The notes: generated from the letters alone by a model not told the origin. A DNA stretch of 10,350 nt from Ktedonobacterales bacterium (GCA_013815535.1 JACDGC010000083.1:1-10350); one strand, 5' to 3'. Positions 1 through 7,060 are shown, counted from the first letter of the stretch. Numbers and translations: made by a program.

Positions 1-513
1 GCCCCCCGCCATGGTAATGCGCCCAATGTAGCCTGAATCTTCGATGAACCATAATGCGCTATCGGGGCCAGCGATGATCTGCTCTGGCCCAAGGGTGGAT
101 TCGGCCAAGGGATAGAGCGTCACCTTGCCAGCCGGGGTGATTTTGCCGATGTTGCCCGACTGGGCGGTGAACCAGAGATTGCCATCTGGGCCAGTCGTGA
201 TGGATTCGGGCGCGCAATTTGCGGGCAAGGCGAAGAGGGTGAGCGCGCCCTGTGTGGTCATGCGTCCAATGCGGTTGCCATTATATTCGGTGAACCACAG
301 GTTGCCATCTGGTCCGCTGGTGATGCTGTGCGGGTCGCCACCTGCTGGCAGGGCAAAACGGGTGATGGTGCCAGGCGGGACGGTGGTGAGGGCTGGCGTA
401 GCGGTCGCTGGGGGTGGGTGGCTGCTGGTGGTGGCCGTGGGTAATTGGCACCCCACCAGTGCCACCAACACCATCCCGAGCGCTCCCCACGAAAGTACAC
501 GCGTTGGTTTCAT
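1..513 (-). CDS. Vgb-like (streptogramin lyase family) beta-propeller lipoprotein, 3' end outside window
   Basis: The minus-strand frame starts at ATG 513-511 and stays open for 171 codons to the window edge, so the C-terminus is missing. The N-terminus is a lipoprotein signal: MKPTR, a hydrophobic stretch, then lipobox LVGC with Cys22. A Thr/Pro/Ser-rich linker (about 25-48) follows. Then come propeller repeats with period 41: the motif GPDGNLWFT begins at about residues 67 and 108, with a diverged copy GPDSALWFI at 149. Each is followed by a (N/Y)IG(R/K)I(T) strand. These repeats are typical of the virginiamycin B lyase (COG4257) propeller family. Most members in environmental bacteria are of unknown function, and the lyase catalytic residues lie in the part not seen, so I do not call it a resistance enzyme. 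An AAGGA ribosome site (520-524) sits 6 nt before the start. An ATG at 520 is in another frame. Likely an exported, lipid-anchored surface protein binding an unknown ligand. Confidence 0.85.
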   Translation of the reverse strand, partial: MKPTRVLSWGALGMVLVALVGCQLPTATTSSHPPPATATPALTTVPPGTITRFALPAGGDPHSITSGPDGNLWFTEYNGNRIGRMTTQGALTLFALPANCAPESITTGPDGNLWFTAQSGNIGKITPAGKVTLYPLAESTLGPEQIIAGPDSALWFIEDSGYIGRITMAGG

Positions 514-570
514 TGGGCATCCTTATAATGAGTGGCTCATGACTTCATCGGATTCTCATTCAGCAGCGCT

Positions 571-599
571 ATTATAGTTGAGGCGTGGGAAACGGGCAA
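571..599 (-). promoter_or_regulatory. Sigma-70-type promoter for the propeller lipoprotein
   Basis: Read on the minus strand, TTGCCC (599-594) is followed by a 17-nt spacer and a perfect TATAAT (576-571). Transcription would start near 564, giving a leader of about 50 nt before ATG 513. This is the best promoter match in the window. No experimental start is known. Confidence 0.7.
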
Positions 600-612
600 G
601 CATCCTGGTAAT

Positions 613-638
613 GGAACGGTATTTCGCGATACTCTGAT
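613..638 (+). promoter_or_regulatory. Possible ECF-type promoter upstream of the sigma factor
   Basis: GGAAC at 613-617 is followed by 15 nt and TCTGAT at 633-638. This resembles the GGAACTT/TCTGA pattern recognised by RpoE-like ECF sigma factors, which often activate their own operon. The match is short and could be chance. No good sigma-70 promoter was found for the plus strand in this region. Confidence 0.2.
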
Positions 639-858
639 GGGATCGCTGCCCATTTCTTGTCGCAGATGCTACGATATCTAAGTAGTACGAATTGGCAATC
701 TGACCGGCGCACTGACAACGATGTAACCACTGCCCTGGTCTTTTCGTTTGGGATAGGTGAATGGTCCTGTGGATGATCAACACGACGAATTAGAAGAAGC
801 CGAGGGCATAAACGACGTGCATACTCCCCACATGGACCAGACGCAGGGGAGTGAAGAC

Positions 859-1536
859 ATGGCAGTATCCACCATGAGCGATGAAGAACTCGCACGCTTG
901 ACCCACGATGACGAGCCAGAGGAGCCCACAACGGCCCCGGCTCTGCCACCCGTGGATGTTTCGCAGTTCGAGGCGATCTTCACGCGCTATCAAACGCCAA
1001 TCAGCAATTATCTTTATCGCTTGGTGGGCAACCGCGAACAGGCCTTCGATCTCGCTCAGGATGTGTTCGTCAAAGCATATCGCGCGCTAGCTGGTGGCAC
1101 CACCATCCAGGCTGGGGCGCTCTCATCGTGGCTCTATCGCATCGCCTCGAATACCGCGACGGATGCCTTGCGCCGCCGCCGCCTCATCTCGTGGCTCCCT
1201 CTGTCGCTCTTCAACGAAGATCGCGGCGTGGGCGCGGGGATGCCCGGTGGCGACAACGATGATGGCATGCCCAGTGGGGCCAGCATGTTTGGTGCCCACA
1301 GCGGCTATGATGGTGCGCGCTTCGAGCAGCACGTGGCCGAACGCGAAGTGGTGCAACACGTCCTGGAAAAACTTCCCAGCAAATACGCGACGTGCCTGCT
1401 CCTCTACGAATATGAGGGGTTTTCCTGCGCGGAAATCGCCGAGATGCTCGAAGTGAGTGCCTCTGCGGTGAAGATGCGGCTGATGCGGGCCCGCGAAAAA
1501 TTCATCACCCTTTACCAACAGGAAGTTGCTGGATAA
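859..1536 (+). CDS. ECF-type RNA polymerase sigma factor (sigma-70 family)
   Basis: It directs RNA polymerase to a stress or envelope regulon. Counted from ATG 859, the protein is 225 aa. An acidic segment (about 8-30) is followed by sigma region 2 at about 37-106 (FEAIFTRYQ, LAQDVFVKAYRAL, SSWLYRIASNTATDALRRRR). Then comes a Gly/Asp-rich linker (about 110-155), and region 4 at about 161-218 with its helix-turn-helix (AEIAEMLEVSASAVKMRLMRAREKF). There is no region 1.1 or region 3, as expected for ECF factors. The linker is longer than in most of them. I chose ATG 859 because GGAG (848-851) sits 7 nt upstream. The frame is open further back: GTG 757 (259 aa, poor ribosome site) and GTG 769 (AGGTGA 8 nt upstream) would add an acidic tail. 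The anti-sigma gene follows after 5 nt, so the two are co-transcribed and probably translated in balance. Confidence 0.9.
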   Translation: MAVSTMSDEELARLTHDDEPEEPTTAPALPPVDVSQFEAIFTRYQTPISNYLYRLVGNREQAFDLAQDVFVKAYRALAGGTTIQAGALSSWLYRIASNTATDALRRRRLISWLPLSLFNEDRGVGAGMPGGDNDDGMPSGASMFGAHSGYDGARFEQHVAEREVVQHVLEKLPSKYATCLLLYEYEGFSCAEIAEMLEVSASAVKMRLMRAREKFITLYQQEVAG

Positions 1537-1541
1537 CTGCT

Positions 1542-3113
1542 ATGAAATGCGATGAAGTGCGCGTCCTACTCGCCGCCTATCGGCGTAGCGAATGGAGCGA
1601 TGAAGAGCAGCATATGGTGAATGCCCACCTCGTGGGCTGCGCCGAATGCCGCCGCTGGGAGTCCCAGGCGCGGGGGGTGGGCGAGCATCTGCGTCAGATG
1701 CCCACCATCGTCCCTCCCCCCAGTCTGCGGGCGAATGTCTTTGCCATCATTCGCCAAGAAGAATTGGCGCGCGCAACGCAGGCGGCGGAGACGGCGAAGG
1801 CCGCCACGCCTGCTCCCGAGCGGCTCCCTGTGCCACCACGCCCGGTCATCCTCACGCGCCCAATGAACCTGCCCGCACGGCCAACGACCGTCACGGCGGT
1901 CCCGCCTGCGCGGATCGGTGAGTTGGCCATCGGCAAGACCCATCCACCGCGCATCTTGTTTGGTCGCACCACTGCCATCGCGACGATTGCCGCTGTGTTT
2001 GTGTTGATTTTCGCGGCCCAGTTGACGCCCCTTTTCAATGTGCATGTCGTCAATCCTGGGAGCCCGGCGGGCATTGTTCAGCACCCGCTGAAACCCGCTG
2101 TGTTCACCCCCGCCCCCGATGCTGCTTACACCAAAATCAGCAGCCCCTTCGCTGATTTGATACAACTCTTCTTTGTTGGGCAGACCGCCGCTGGCCAACG
2201 CATGCTCTTCAGCCAAGATCGCACGGCGAACGCCGCGAAACCCCTGTTGGCGCAATCAACTGCCAGCACCATCACGATTTATGGGGTGTCGGATGGTCTG
2301 CTGCTGTGGCAAGAGACGAACGGTAATTCGTGGGCCATCAAGGGGATCGCCTTGAGTGATGGCGCCGCCCCGGCGGGCGCGTCAACGCCGATGATCCTCG
2401 CGATGAGTGGCCAGAGTTTTGGCAACTCGACGCTGGCCAAATTGACCGCCTATTGGCTGGATGGCCAGAGTCTGCTTTTCGCTGCACTCGATACGCATGG
2501 CGCGACCATTCTGGTGCGCGCTGATGTGGCGGGTGGCGCGGTCACGACGACCTTCATCACCGAGGCACTGGCGGGGCATTACATCAGTTCGCCCTATCTC
2601 GACGGCAAGAACGCTTATTGGGTCGATCGCGTTTCGGCCAGTGATGGCACCCAACAAGGGACGCTGTGGAGCTACGCTGAAACCAAGGGCCTGCAATCCC
2701 TCGGTGTGACGGGGAGCGCCTTTGGTCCCGTTGCCAGTGGCGACCGTCTGGCTTGGTTTGCGCCGGATGTGACGACGAATCCCAGCAGCGCCAGCGCCGA
2801 GAGCGGCCTCACCGCCGCGTTCACGGGCAGCATCGTCACGCGCGACAGCGCGACGGGGCAACCAAAGACCCTTTCGAGTGGCCCAATCTTGTTGACCAAT
2901 GTGGTGCGGGGTGCGGGCTATCTGTTGTGGACCGACGCGCAGGGTGCATTGCACTCCTATGTGCTCGATTCGGGGGAAAAGGATAAGACGTTGCCCATCA
3001 CTGTCACGCTCAGTTCGTTGAATCTCTCGTTCAGCAGCGCCACCTGGAGCAGCGCCCTGACCCAGGGTGTCACGACCACCACGACCATCTCGGTCGTGGA
3101 TGTGAAAGACTAA
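1542..3113 (+). CDS. Zinc-finger transmembrane anti-sigma factor with large outer domain
   Basis: It probably holds the preceding sigma factor inactive at the membrane until a signal arrives. The N-terminus has the zf-HC2/ZAS pattern: Cys3, His29, Cys33 and Cys36 (HLVGCAEC, i.e. H-x3-C-x2-C). A Pro/Ala-rich cytoplasmic linker covers about 75-135. One TM helix lies at about 144-164 (IATIAAVFVLIFAAQL). The remaining ~355 residues would be outside the membrane. They contain recurring short strands ending in aromatic-Asp or Trp-Asp (YWLDGQSLLFAAL, YLDGKNAYWVDR, GAGYLLWTDAQGALHSY), which resembles a degenerate beta-propeller. At 523 aa it is much longer than simple ZAS anti-sigma factors (about 80-250 aa), so the outer domain is likely the sensor. 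No protease site is evident by eye. The family call is firm for the N-terminus; the propeller fold is inferred. Confidence 0.85.
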   Translation: MKCDEVRVLLAAYRRSEWSDEEQHMVNAHLVGCAECRRWESQARGVGEHLRQMPTIVPPPSLRANVFAIIRQEELARATQAAETAKAATPAPERLPVPPRPVILTRPMNLPARPTTVTAVPPARIGELAIGKTHPPRILFGRTTAIATIAAVFVLIFAAQLTPLFNVHVVNPGSPAGIVQHPLKPAVFTPAPDAAYTKISSPFADLIQLFFVGQTAAGQRMLFSQDRTANAAKPLLAQSTASTITIYGVSDGLLLWQETNGNSWAIKGIALSDGAAPAGASTPMILAMSGQSFGNSTLAKLTAYWLDGQSLLFAALDTHGATILVRADVAGGAVTTTFITEALAGHYISSPYLDGKNAYWVDRVSASDGTQQGTLWSYAETKGLQSLGVTGSAFGPVASGDRLAWFAPDVTTNPSSASAESGLTAAFTGSIVTRDSATGQPKTLSSGPILLTNVVRGAGYLLWTDAQGALHSYVLDSGEKDKTLPITVTLSSLNLSFSSATWSSALTQGVTTTTTISVVDVKD

Positions 3114-3121
3114 GCGGTTCA

Positions 3122-3178
3122 TCTCAACGGAAAATGCCCACCCAGTTGCATTGCCTGGGTGGGCATTTTCCGTTGAGA
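3122..3178. terminator. Perfect long hairpin between convergent genes, likely bidirectional terminator
   Basis: Arms 3122-3145 and 3155-3178 are perfectly complementary over 24 bp with a 9-nt loop (3146-3154). The GC-rich inner part (CCCACCCAG/CTGGGTGGG) is flanked by AAAATG on the left and CATTTT on the right, so either strand reads hairpin then a short T-run. It lies 9 nt after the anti-sigma stop and 20 nt past the stop of the minus-strand FAD gene. The T-runs are only 4 long and inside the stem, so termination may be partly by structure. Confidence 0.75.
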
Positions 3179-3197
3179 AAAGGCAGGTGGTGCGGTG

Positions 3198-4472
3198 CTA
3201 GCCAGCCGCCAGCAGGGCCGCCGCCGCTTTTTCGCCGCTGTGCATCGCGCCGTGAATGCTGCTCGACTCGGTATATTCCCCGGCGGCGAAGAGCCCCGGT
3301 GTCGCCGTCGTATTCGGCGGCAACTGGGGGTAGATTCCCGGCGGCTGATCGAACTGCGCCATGGGGATCTGATACACCGCCAACGAACGCAAGTCCGCGA
3401 CAGCGGCCAGGGGAAAGATGCGCGCCAAGTCTGCCCGGGCGCGCTCCACGATGGCCGCCTCATCGTCCCCCTGCGGACCCAGCAGCACGGCTGAGATAAG
3501 GTGTTGGCCTGGTGGGGCATAGGATGGCGCGATGTTGCTGAGTTGGGTGATGTTGTTCACCACCGCGTTGGGGGCGGCATTCAGCACCAGCTTGGGGCCG
3601 TCATAGAGGCTCACGCTGGACGTGAAATAGACACAGGTGGCGGGCACCGGCTTCGCGGCGGCAGGGATCTCGATGCCACCCAGCCGGGCAGCCTCGGTCG
3701 TTTCGGTCGCCAGCACGACGGACTCCGCCGCGATCTCGGTGCCGTCCGTCAGGCGCACGCCTGCCACGCGCCCATCACGCAGCAGCACCTCCGCGTCGCG
3801 GGTGTGCAGCCGCACCGCTTCGGGGGGCAAGCGTGTGGCCAGTTGCGCGGTGATGGCCCCAATGCCGCTTTCGGGCAGCACGGTGTCACCCTCTGCCAGC
3901 ATCTTGAAGACGAAGAGGAAGAAACGGGCGCTGGTGTGCAGATCGCGATTGAGCGTGATGCCCCCATAAAATGGGCGAATGAAATTGCTGATAGCCCCCT
4001 CTAGTGAGAAGCCGCGTGCCAACAGTTCTTCGGTGATGGTGCTGTCGCCCGATTCGGGGGTGCCGAAGATTTGCGCGACTGAACGGCGTGCCATGTCGGT
4101 GCGCAGCCCCAGCATCCGCACCTTATCATTCAGGCTCAGCAGCGGATTCGTCACCGTCGCCGCCACATGGCTCAGGTTGTGGTCACGGGTGGGGTCGGTG
4201 ATGTCAAAGAGGCGGCCATCGCGCGCGATGGCCGCGCCCGGCTGAAAGGCATAAGGGCGCAAGGTGCCCAGGTCCACGTGCCGTCGCACGGCAGGGTACG
4301 CCGTCAGCAACACCTGAAAGCCGCGATCCAGCGTGAATCCGTCGCGCACATCGCTGCGCACGCGCCCCCCCACGCCGTCGCTTGCTTCCACCACCAGCAC
4401 CTCGCGCCCGGCTTCGCGCAACACCTTGGCGCAGGTCAACCCCGCCAGACCCGCGCCCACAATGATGATCAT
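3198..4472 (-). CDS. FAD-dependent oxidoreductase (amine oxidase / phytoene desaturase superfamily)
   Basis: A 424-aa flavoenzyme. The N-terminal Rossmann motif is VGAGLAG (GxGxxG at residues 6-11), with Glu29 ending strand 2 to bind the ribose of FAD, then GGR at 35-37. The C-terminus carries the second FAD contact, GLFAAGEYTESSSIHGAMHSGEKAA, as in monoamine oxidase, protoporphyrinogen oxidase and carotenoid desaturase relatives. The substrate cannot be read from the sequence; no carotenoid or heme gene is nearby. A longer reading from 4541 exists. I prefer ATG 4472 because the Rossmann strand begins there, an AAGGA ribosome site (4481-4485) is 8 nt away, and a good -10 box (4512-4517) falls inside the extra stretch. 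No TM helix is visible, so it is probably cytosolic or membrane-associated. It is separated from the upstream phosphatase by about 160 nt with its own promoter, so it need not be in one operon. Confidence 0.88.
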   Translation of the reverse strand: MIIIVGAGLAGLTCAKVLREAGREVLVVEASDGVGGRVRSDVRDGFTLDRGFQVLLTAYPAVRRHVDLGTLRPYAFQPGAAIARDGRLFDITDPTRDHNLSHVAATVTNPLLSLNDKVRMLGLRTDMARRSVAQIFGTPESGDSTITEELLARGFSLEGAISNFIRPFYGGITLNRDLHTSARFFLFVFKMLAEGDTVLPESGIGAITAQLATRLPPEAVRLHTRDAEVLLRDGRVAGVRLTDGTEIAAESVVLATETTEAARLGGIEIPAAAKPVPATCVYFTSSVSLYDGPKLVLNAAPNAVVNNITQLSNIAPSYAPPGQHLISAVLLGPQGDDEAAIVERARADLARIFPLAAVADLRSLAVYQIPMAQFDQPPGIYPQLPPNTTATPGLFAAGEYTESSSIHGAMHSGEKAAAALLAAG

Positions 4473-4511
4473 ATCCGCATTCCTTCTATTCGTGGTCATG
4501 CTGTCATAGCA

Positions 4512-4541
4512 AGTATAGCGCGCGGGTTGTGGTGCCATCAA
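4512..4541 (-). promoter_or_regulatory. Sigma-70-type promoter for the FAD oxidoreductase
   Basis: On the minus strand TTGATG (4541-4536), an 18-nt spacer and TATACT (4517-4512) are seen. A start near 4505 would leave a leader of about 30 nt before ATG 4472. This supports the shorter start. Confidence 0.5.
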
Positions 4542-4631
4542 TGGGGATCGAGTTTGTGTCGGTGCGTTTCTGCTGCTAGTCCGGGGGGGAAACCCACTGC
4601 ATCACGCGGCAATGGGTCCACATCCATCTGG

Positions 4632-5354
4632 TTAGCCTTGTTTTTGGGCGGCGCTCAGCCACAGCGCGGGTGAGGTCCAGTTGAAGCACAGCAACGTGGG
4701 GGCGCGCTGAATCTCGGGGTGAAAGGTCAGCAGCGAGATGGCCGCGTTATCCATATTGATGAGCGGAATGTTGCCAAGGGGGATGGCAAGATAGTGCCCA
4801 ATGATCAGTTTGACGAGATCGGCATGGGTCACCAGGGCCACCCATTCGCCCGCGTCGGGGGCCGTCCGCCAGCGCTCGGCGGCACGCACCGCCCGTTTCT
4901 GCACGGCGGCGAACGATTCCACCCCCTTGGGGGCAAAATTGGCGTTCGTGACGAAGCGTTTCCATTGGGGGTTTTGGGCGTCCAGCGTGTCGTAGCTCTG
5001 GCCGCTGAACACACCATAGTCAGTGTCCATCAGCTCGCTTTCTTCGCGCACCGTCAAGCCCCTTCCGGCGTTGATGGCGTTGGCCGTCTGCATGGTGCGC
5101 TCGAGGGGCGAGGCGACGATGGTGGTCAGCGGCAGGGCCTGAATGGCCTGCGCGGTGGCCTCGGCCTCGCGCTGCCCTTCCGCGTTGAGAGGGATGCCCG
5201 GCAGTTGCCCCGGCAGCAGATGCTTAACGTTATAATCCGTTTGTCCATGCCGCACCAGCAAGAGCTTGCGATGCCCACGATGATCCTCATGTTGCACTTC
5301 ACGGCCAAAGTGTAAACCTTGCGGGGTTTTAGCAGTTGTAGCAAACCATGCCAT
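4632..5354 (-). CDS. Histidine phosphatase family protein (phosphoglycerate mutase-like)
   Basis: A 240-aa member of the branch 1 histidine phosphatase superfamily, which uses a phosphohistidine intermediate. LLLVRHGQTDYN contains the RHG nucleophile motif (His36). SPLERT supplies the second Arg and acidic residue (about 82-87). VTHAD gives the second catalytic His (about 177). Family members act as cofactor-dependent mutases or as phosphatases on small sugar phosphates, cobalamin or nucleotide precursors; the substrate is not evident. The RHG motif comes about 30 residues later than usual, after an extension containing several His residues. The start at 5354 is supported by a strong AGGAGGT site (5361-5367) 6 nt upstream; a longer reading from 5411 would run through that site. 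No signal peptide. The next gene on this strand, the FAD enzyme, has its own promoter. Confidence 0.9.
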   Translation of the reverse strand: MAWFATTAKTPQGLHFGREVQHEDHRGHRKLLLVRHGQTDYNVKHLLPGQLPGIPLNAEGQREAEATAQAIQALPLTTIVASPLERTMQTANAINAGRGLTVREESELMDTDYGVFSGQSYDTLDAQNPQWKRFVTNANFAPKGVESFAAVQKRAVRAAERWRTAPDAGEWVALVTHADLVKLIIGHYLAIPLGNIPLINMDNAAISLLTFHPEIQRAPTLLCFNWTSPALWLSAAQKQG

Positions 5355-5360
5355 GGGGAA

Positions 5361-5367
5361 ACCTCCT
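5361..5367 (-). promoter_or_regulatory. Strong ribosome binding site of the histidine phosphatase
   Basis: On the minus strand AGGAGGT lies 6 nt before ATG 5354. This near-perfect Shine-Dalgarno sequence decides the start against the longer frame beginning at 5411. Confidence 0.75.
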
Positions 5368-5555
5368 CGATTTTGGGCGCATCTGTCCGATGATGCGCGG
5401 GTCTCTTTCAAGAGAACGCGCGAACGGCTGAGATTTCGTCATGGAGCCACTGAAAGAGGAGTTTGCATGGTCTTGAACACATGGGCCAAGAAAGCGAGTT
5501 CATATCGTCGCAGCAGCGCTCGCCGCAACGGCAGGCGTCTCAGCGTGTTTGCGAT

Positions 5556-5600
5556 GAAAAAGGTGGCCCGCCAAGAACGGAGCTCTTTGGCGGGCCACCT
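5556..5600 (-). terminator. Intrinsic terminator of the DUF1015 gene
   Basis: On the minus strand AGGTGGCCCGCCAA (5600-5587) pairs perfectly with TTGGCGGGCCACCT (5574-5561), 14 bp around a 12-nt loop. A run of five T's follows the base of the stem. It begins 16 nt past the stop of the DUF1015 gene. This is a textbook rho-independent terminator and separates that gene from the phosphatase. Confidence 0.85.
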
Positions 5601-5616
5601 GGCAGGCGATGATGCG

Positions 5617-6921
5617 TTACCACACCGGGTTGATCACCAACCCGGTGATCAGCTTTGGATAAAAGTACGTGGATTTCTGGGGCATGCGTCCACCCACACT
5701 CGCGACATCGCGCACCTGGGCTGGCTGGGTGGGATTGAGCAAAATGGCGATCTGGGCGGTGCCTGTGGTGAGCGCTGCGAGCGCCTGGGCGGCGTCGCGC
5801 ACATAGCTCACGTGGTCGCCTGTGGCGATGGCCTCGCGGTCGATGCCCAGCGCGCCACCCAAGATCAGCTCTTGCGCGGCGGCGACATCCAGCGCTTGCC
5901 AGGGAGCAGGCTCACCGGTCGCGCTCAGGCGTTGCTTGCCCGCATCGCTCACCCGCACGAGCCAGCGTTGGTCGGTCGTGGCGACAATTGCCGCAACCGT
6001 GCCCGGCGTCCCCGCGCCAGCCAGCCGCTTCGTCAGGGCCTCGGCATCGGTTTCGGTGATCTCATCGACCGACCAATAGTGGCTGAGGGCCGCAGGTAAG
6101 TTGGCGAGATCAGCCGCGTTGATGCCCCGGATGAGGCGGTGGGTTGGCAACACCAGCAACCCCGGATCGCTCGTCGCTACCAGCGCCATCATCACGAAAT
6201 TAGCCGCTTCGTCGGGGAGCAGACCGCGCTGCAACGCGCGCACCTCATCGCGGAAAGTGAGGGCCGTTTCGTAGCGATGGTGCCCATCCGCGATGAAGAG
6301 TTGCTGTTCAGCGAAAGCGGCGGTCAACTGCGCCGTGATGGTTGCATCGGTGATCGTCCACAGCAGATGGTGTTCGCCCGCGTCGTCGATGCACGAAACC
6401 AGCGGGCTGGCCTTCGCGGCGCGCGTCAGCGTCTTGCTGATGGCTCCGGTGGGGTCGTCATAGAGCGCCATGATGGGGCTGAGGTTCGCGGCACAGGCGC
6501 GCAGCAATTTGAGTCGGTCATCCTTGGGTTTGGCGAGAGTGCGCTCATGCGGCAAGACGACGCCCGCTTCCCATGGCTCAAGCCGCACACGCGCCACGAG
6601 GCTGGTGCGCGTGTAATCATGATCCTCCACGCGGAAGTGTTGCTGGTAGACGTAGAACGACGGGGTGGGGTCCAACGCCAGATCGCCCCTCAGTCGCCAA
6701 TCGGCGAAGGTTGCGGCGGCGCGCGTGTAGCGATTCGCCAGCGCATCATCCCCCGGCTCGTCGCGCCCCAGTTCCAGCCGGATAATGTTGCGGGGGTCGC
6801 GCGTGTAATATTCCGCCTGCTGGTCGGGTGAAATGACATCATAGGGTGGGGTCAGCACGGCTGCCAGATCGAGTCCATCGAGGGGATAGCGCAAGCCGCG
6901 AAAAGGGCGCACATCGGCCAT
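5617..6921 (-). CDS. DUF1015 family protein
   Basis: A 434-aa member of the DUF1015 family (COG4198), conserved in many bacteria and some archaea but without an established reaction that I know of. Family marks visible in order: VRPFRGLRY at 4-12, LTPPYDVI at 23-30, NIIRLELG near 45-52, VLPHERTLAKPKDDRLKLL at about 122-140, and FIADGHHRYETAL at about 209-221. The conserved His, Asp and Arg residues in the last two motifs look like an active site for a phosphorylated or anionic ligand; that is inference. In other genomes the family is often seen near serine biosynthesis genes, but none is present here. The length is normal. The start at 6921 has AGAGGAG (6934-6940) 12 nt upstream, a little far; the protein begins at the usual family N-terminus (MADVRPFRG). 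No TM helix or signal peptide. It is transcribed alone, between its own promoter and terminator. Confidence 0.92.
   Translation of the reverse strand: MADVRPFRGLRYPLDGLDLAAVLTPPYDVISPDQQAEYYTRDPRNIIRLELGRDEPGDDALANRYTRAAATFADWRLRGDLALDPTPSFYVYQQHFRVEDHDYTRTSLVARVRLEPWEAGVVLPHERTLAKPKDDRLKLLRACAANLSPIMALYDDPTGAISKTLTRAAKASPLVSCIDDAGEHHLLWTITDATITAQLTAAFAEQQLFIADGHHRYETALTFRDEVRALQRGLLPDEAANFVMMALVATSDPGLLVLPTHRLIRGINAADLANLPAALSHYWSVDEITETDAEALTKRLAGAGTPGTVAAIVATTDQRWLVRVSDAGKQRLSATGEPAPWQALDVAAAQELILGGALGIDREAIATGDHVSYVRDAAQALAALTTGTAQIAILLNPTQPAQVRDVASVGGRMPQKSTYFYPKLITGLVINPVW
5623..5647. repeat. Inverted repeat inside the last codons of the DUF1015 gene
   Basis: CACCGGGTTG (5623-5632) and CAACCCGGTG (5638-5647) form a 10-bp perfect stem with a 5-nt loop. 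It overlaps the codons for the C-terminal ITGLVINPVW, 3 nt before the stop. With the terminator downstream it makes two hairpins in a row at the 3' end of the mRNA. It may be a by-product of coding sequence. Confidence 0.5.
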
Positions 6922-7007
6922 GGTGAAGGGATGCTCCTCTTGTGTCGTTCATGATTCTTCTCCCCCATGATATCACCCCACATGGCGCGGCGACGGCGCG
7001 AACGCCT

Positions 7008-7035
7008 ATCATATCTCTAGACAAACCATGGACAA
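7008..7035 (-). promoter_or_regulatory. Candidate promoter for the DUF1015 gene
   Basis: On the minus strand TTGTCC (7035-7030), a 16-nt spacer and TATGAT (7013-7008) are seen. Transcription from about 7001 would leave a leader of about 80 nt. The boxes lie within the leader region of the divergent SDR gene. Two of the six -35 bases are off consensus. Confidence 0.4.
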
Positions 7036-7045
7036 TCTGGAACAC

Positions 7046-7052
7046 AGGAGGA
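7046..7052 (+). promoter_or_regulatory. Ribosome binding site that decides the SDR start
   Basis: AGGAGGA lies 8 nt before ATG 7061. The in-frame ATG at 7028 lies upstream of this site and is unlikely to be used. Confidence 0.7.
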
Positions 7053-7060
7053 CGCGAACG

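Larger units (their letters stand above)
514..858. other. Divergent intergenic region between lipoprotein and sigma factor
   Basis: About 345 bases lie between the two divergent starts if the sigma gene begins at 859, or 243 if it begins at GTG 757. It holds the minus-strand promoter at 571-599 and a possible ECF-type site at 613-638. I see no tRNA fold, no strong repeat and no convincing small gene. Bases 757-858 are open in the sigma factor frame and may encode an acidic extension. Confidence 0.5.

Noticed and set aside
1..513. Streptogramin (virginiamycin B) resistance gene
   Set aside because: Only the repeat pattern and signal peptide are seen; catalytic residues fall outside the window and most family members in environmental bacteria are not shown to confer resistance.
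125..577. Plus-strand open frame (150 aa) at the left end
   Set aside because: It is the complement of the propeller repeats of the minus-strand lipoprotein and has no ribosome site.
1566..2255. Minus-strand open frame (229 aa) opposite the anti-sigma gene
   Set aside because: Antisense to a gene with a clear zinc-binding motif and TM helix; no family features.
3501..4673. Plus-strand open frames (167 and 168 aa) opposite the FAD enzyme
   Set aside because: Antisense shadows with His/Gly/Arg-rich composition; the minus strand holds both FAD-binding motifs.
5353..6099. Plus-strand open frame (248 aa) opposite the phosphatase start and the DUF1015 gene
   Set aside because: It runs through the ribosome site of one gene, the terminator and the C-terminal half of DUF1015. 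Only its short 5' part after ATG 5467 has a good ribosome site, noted separately.
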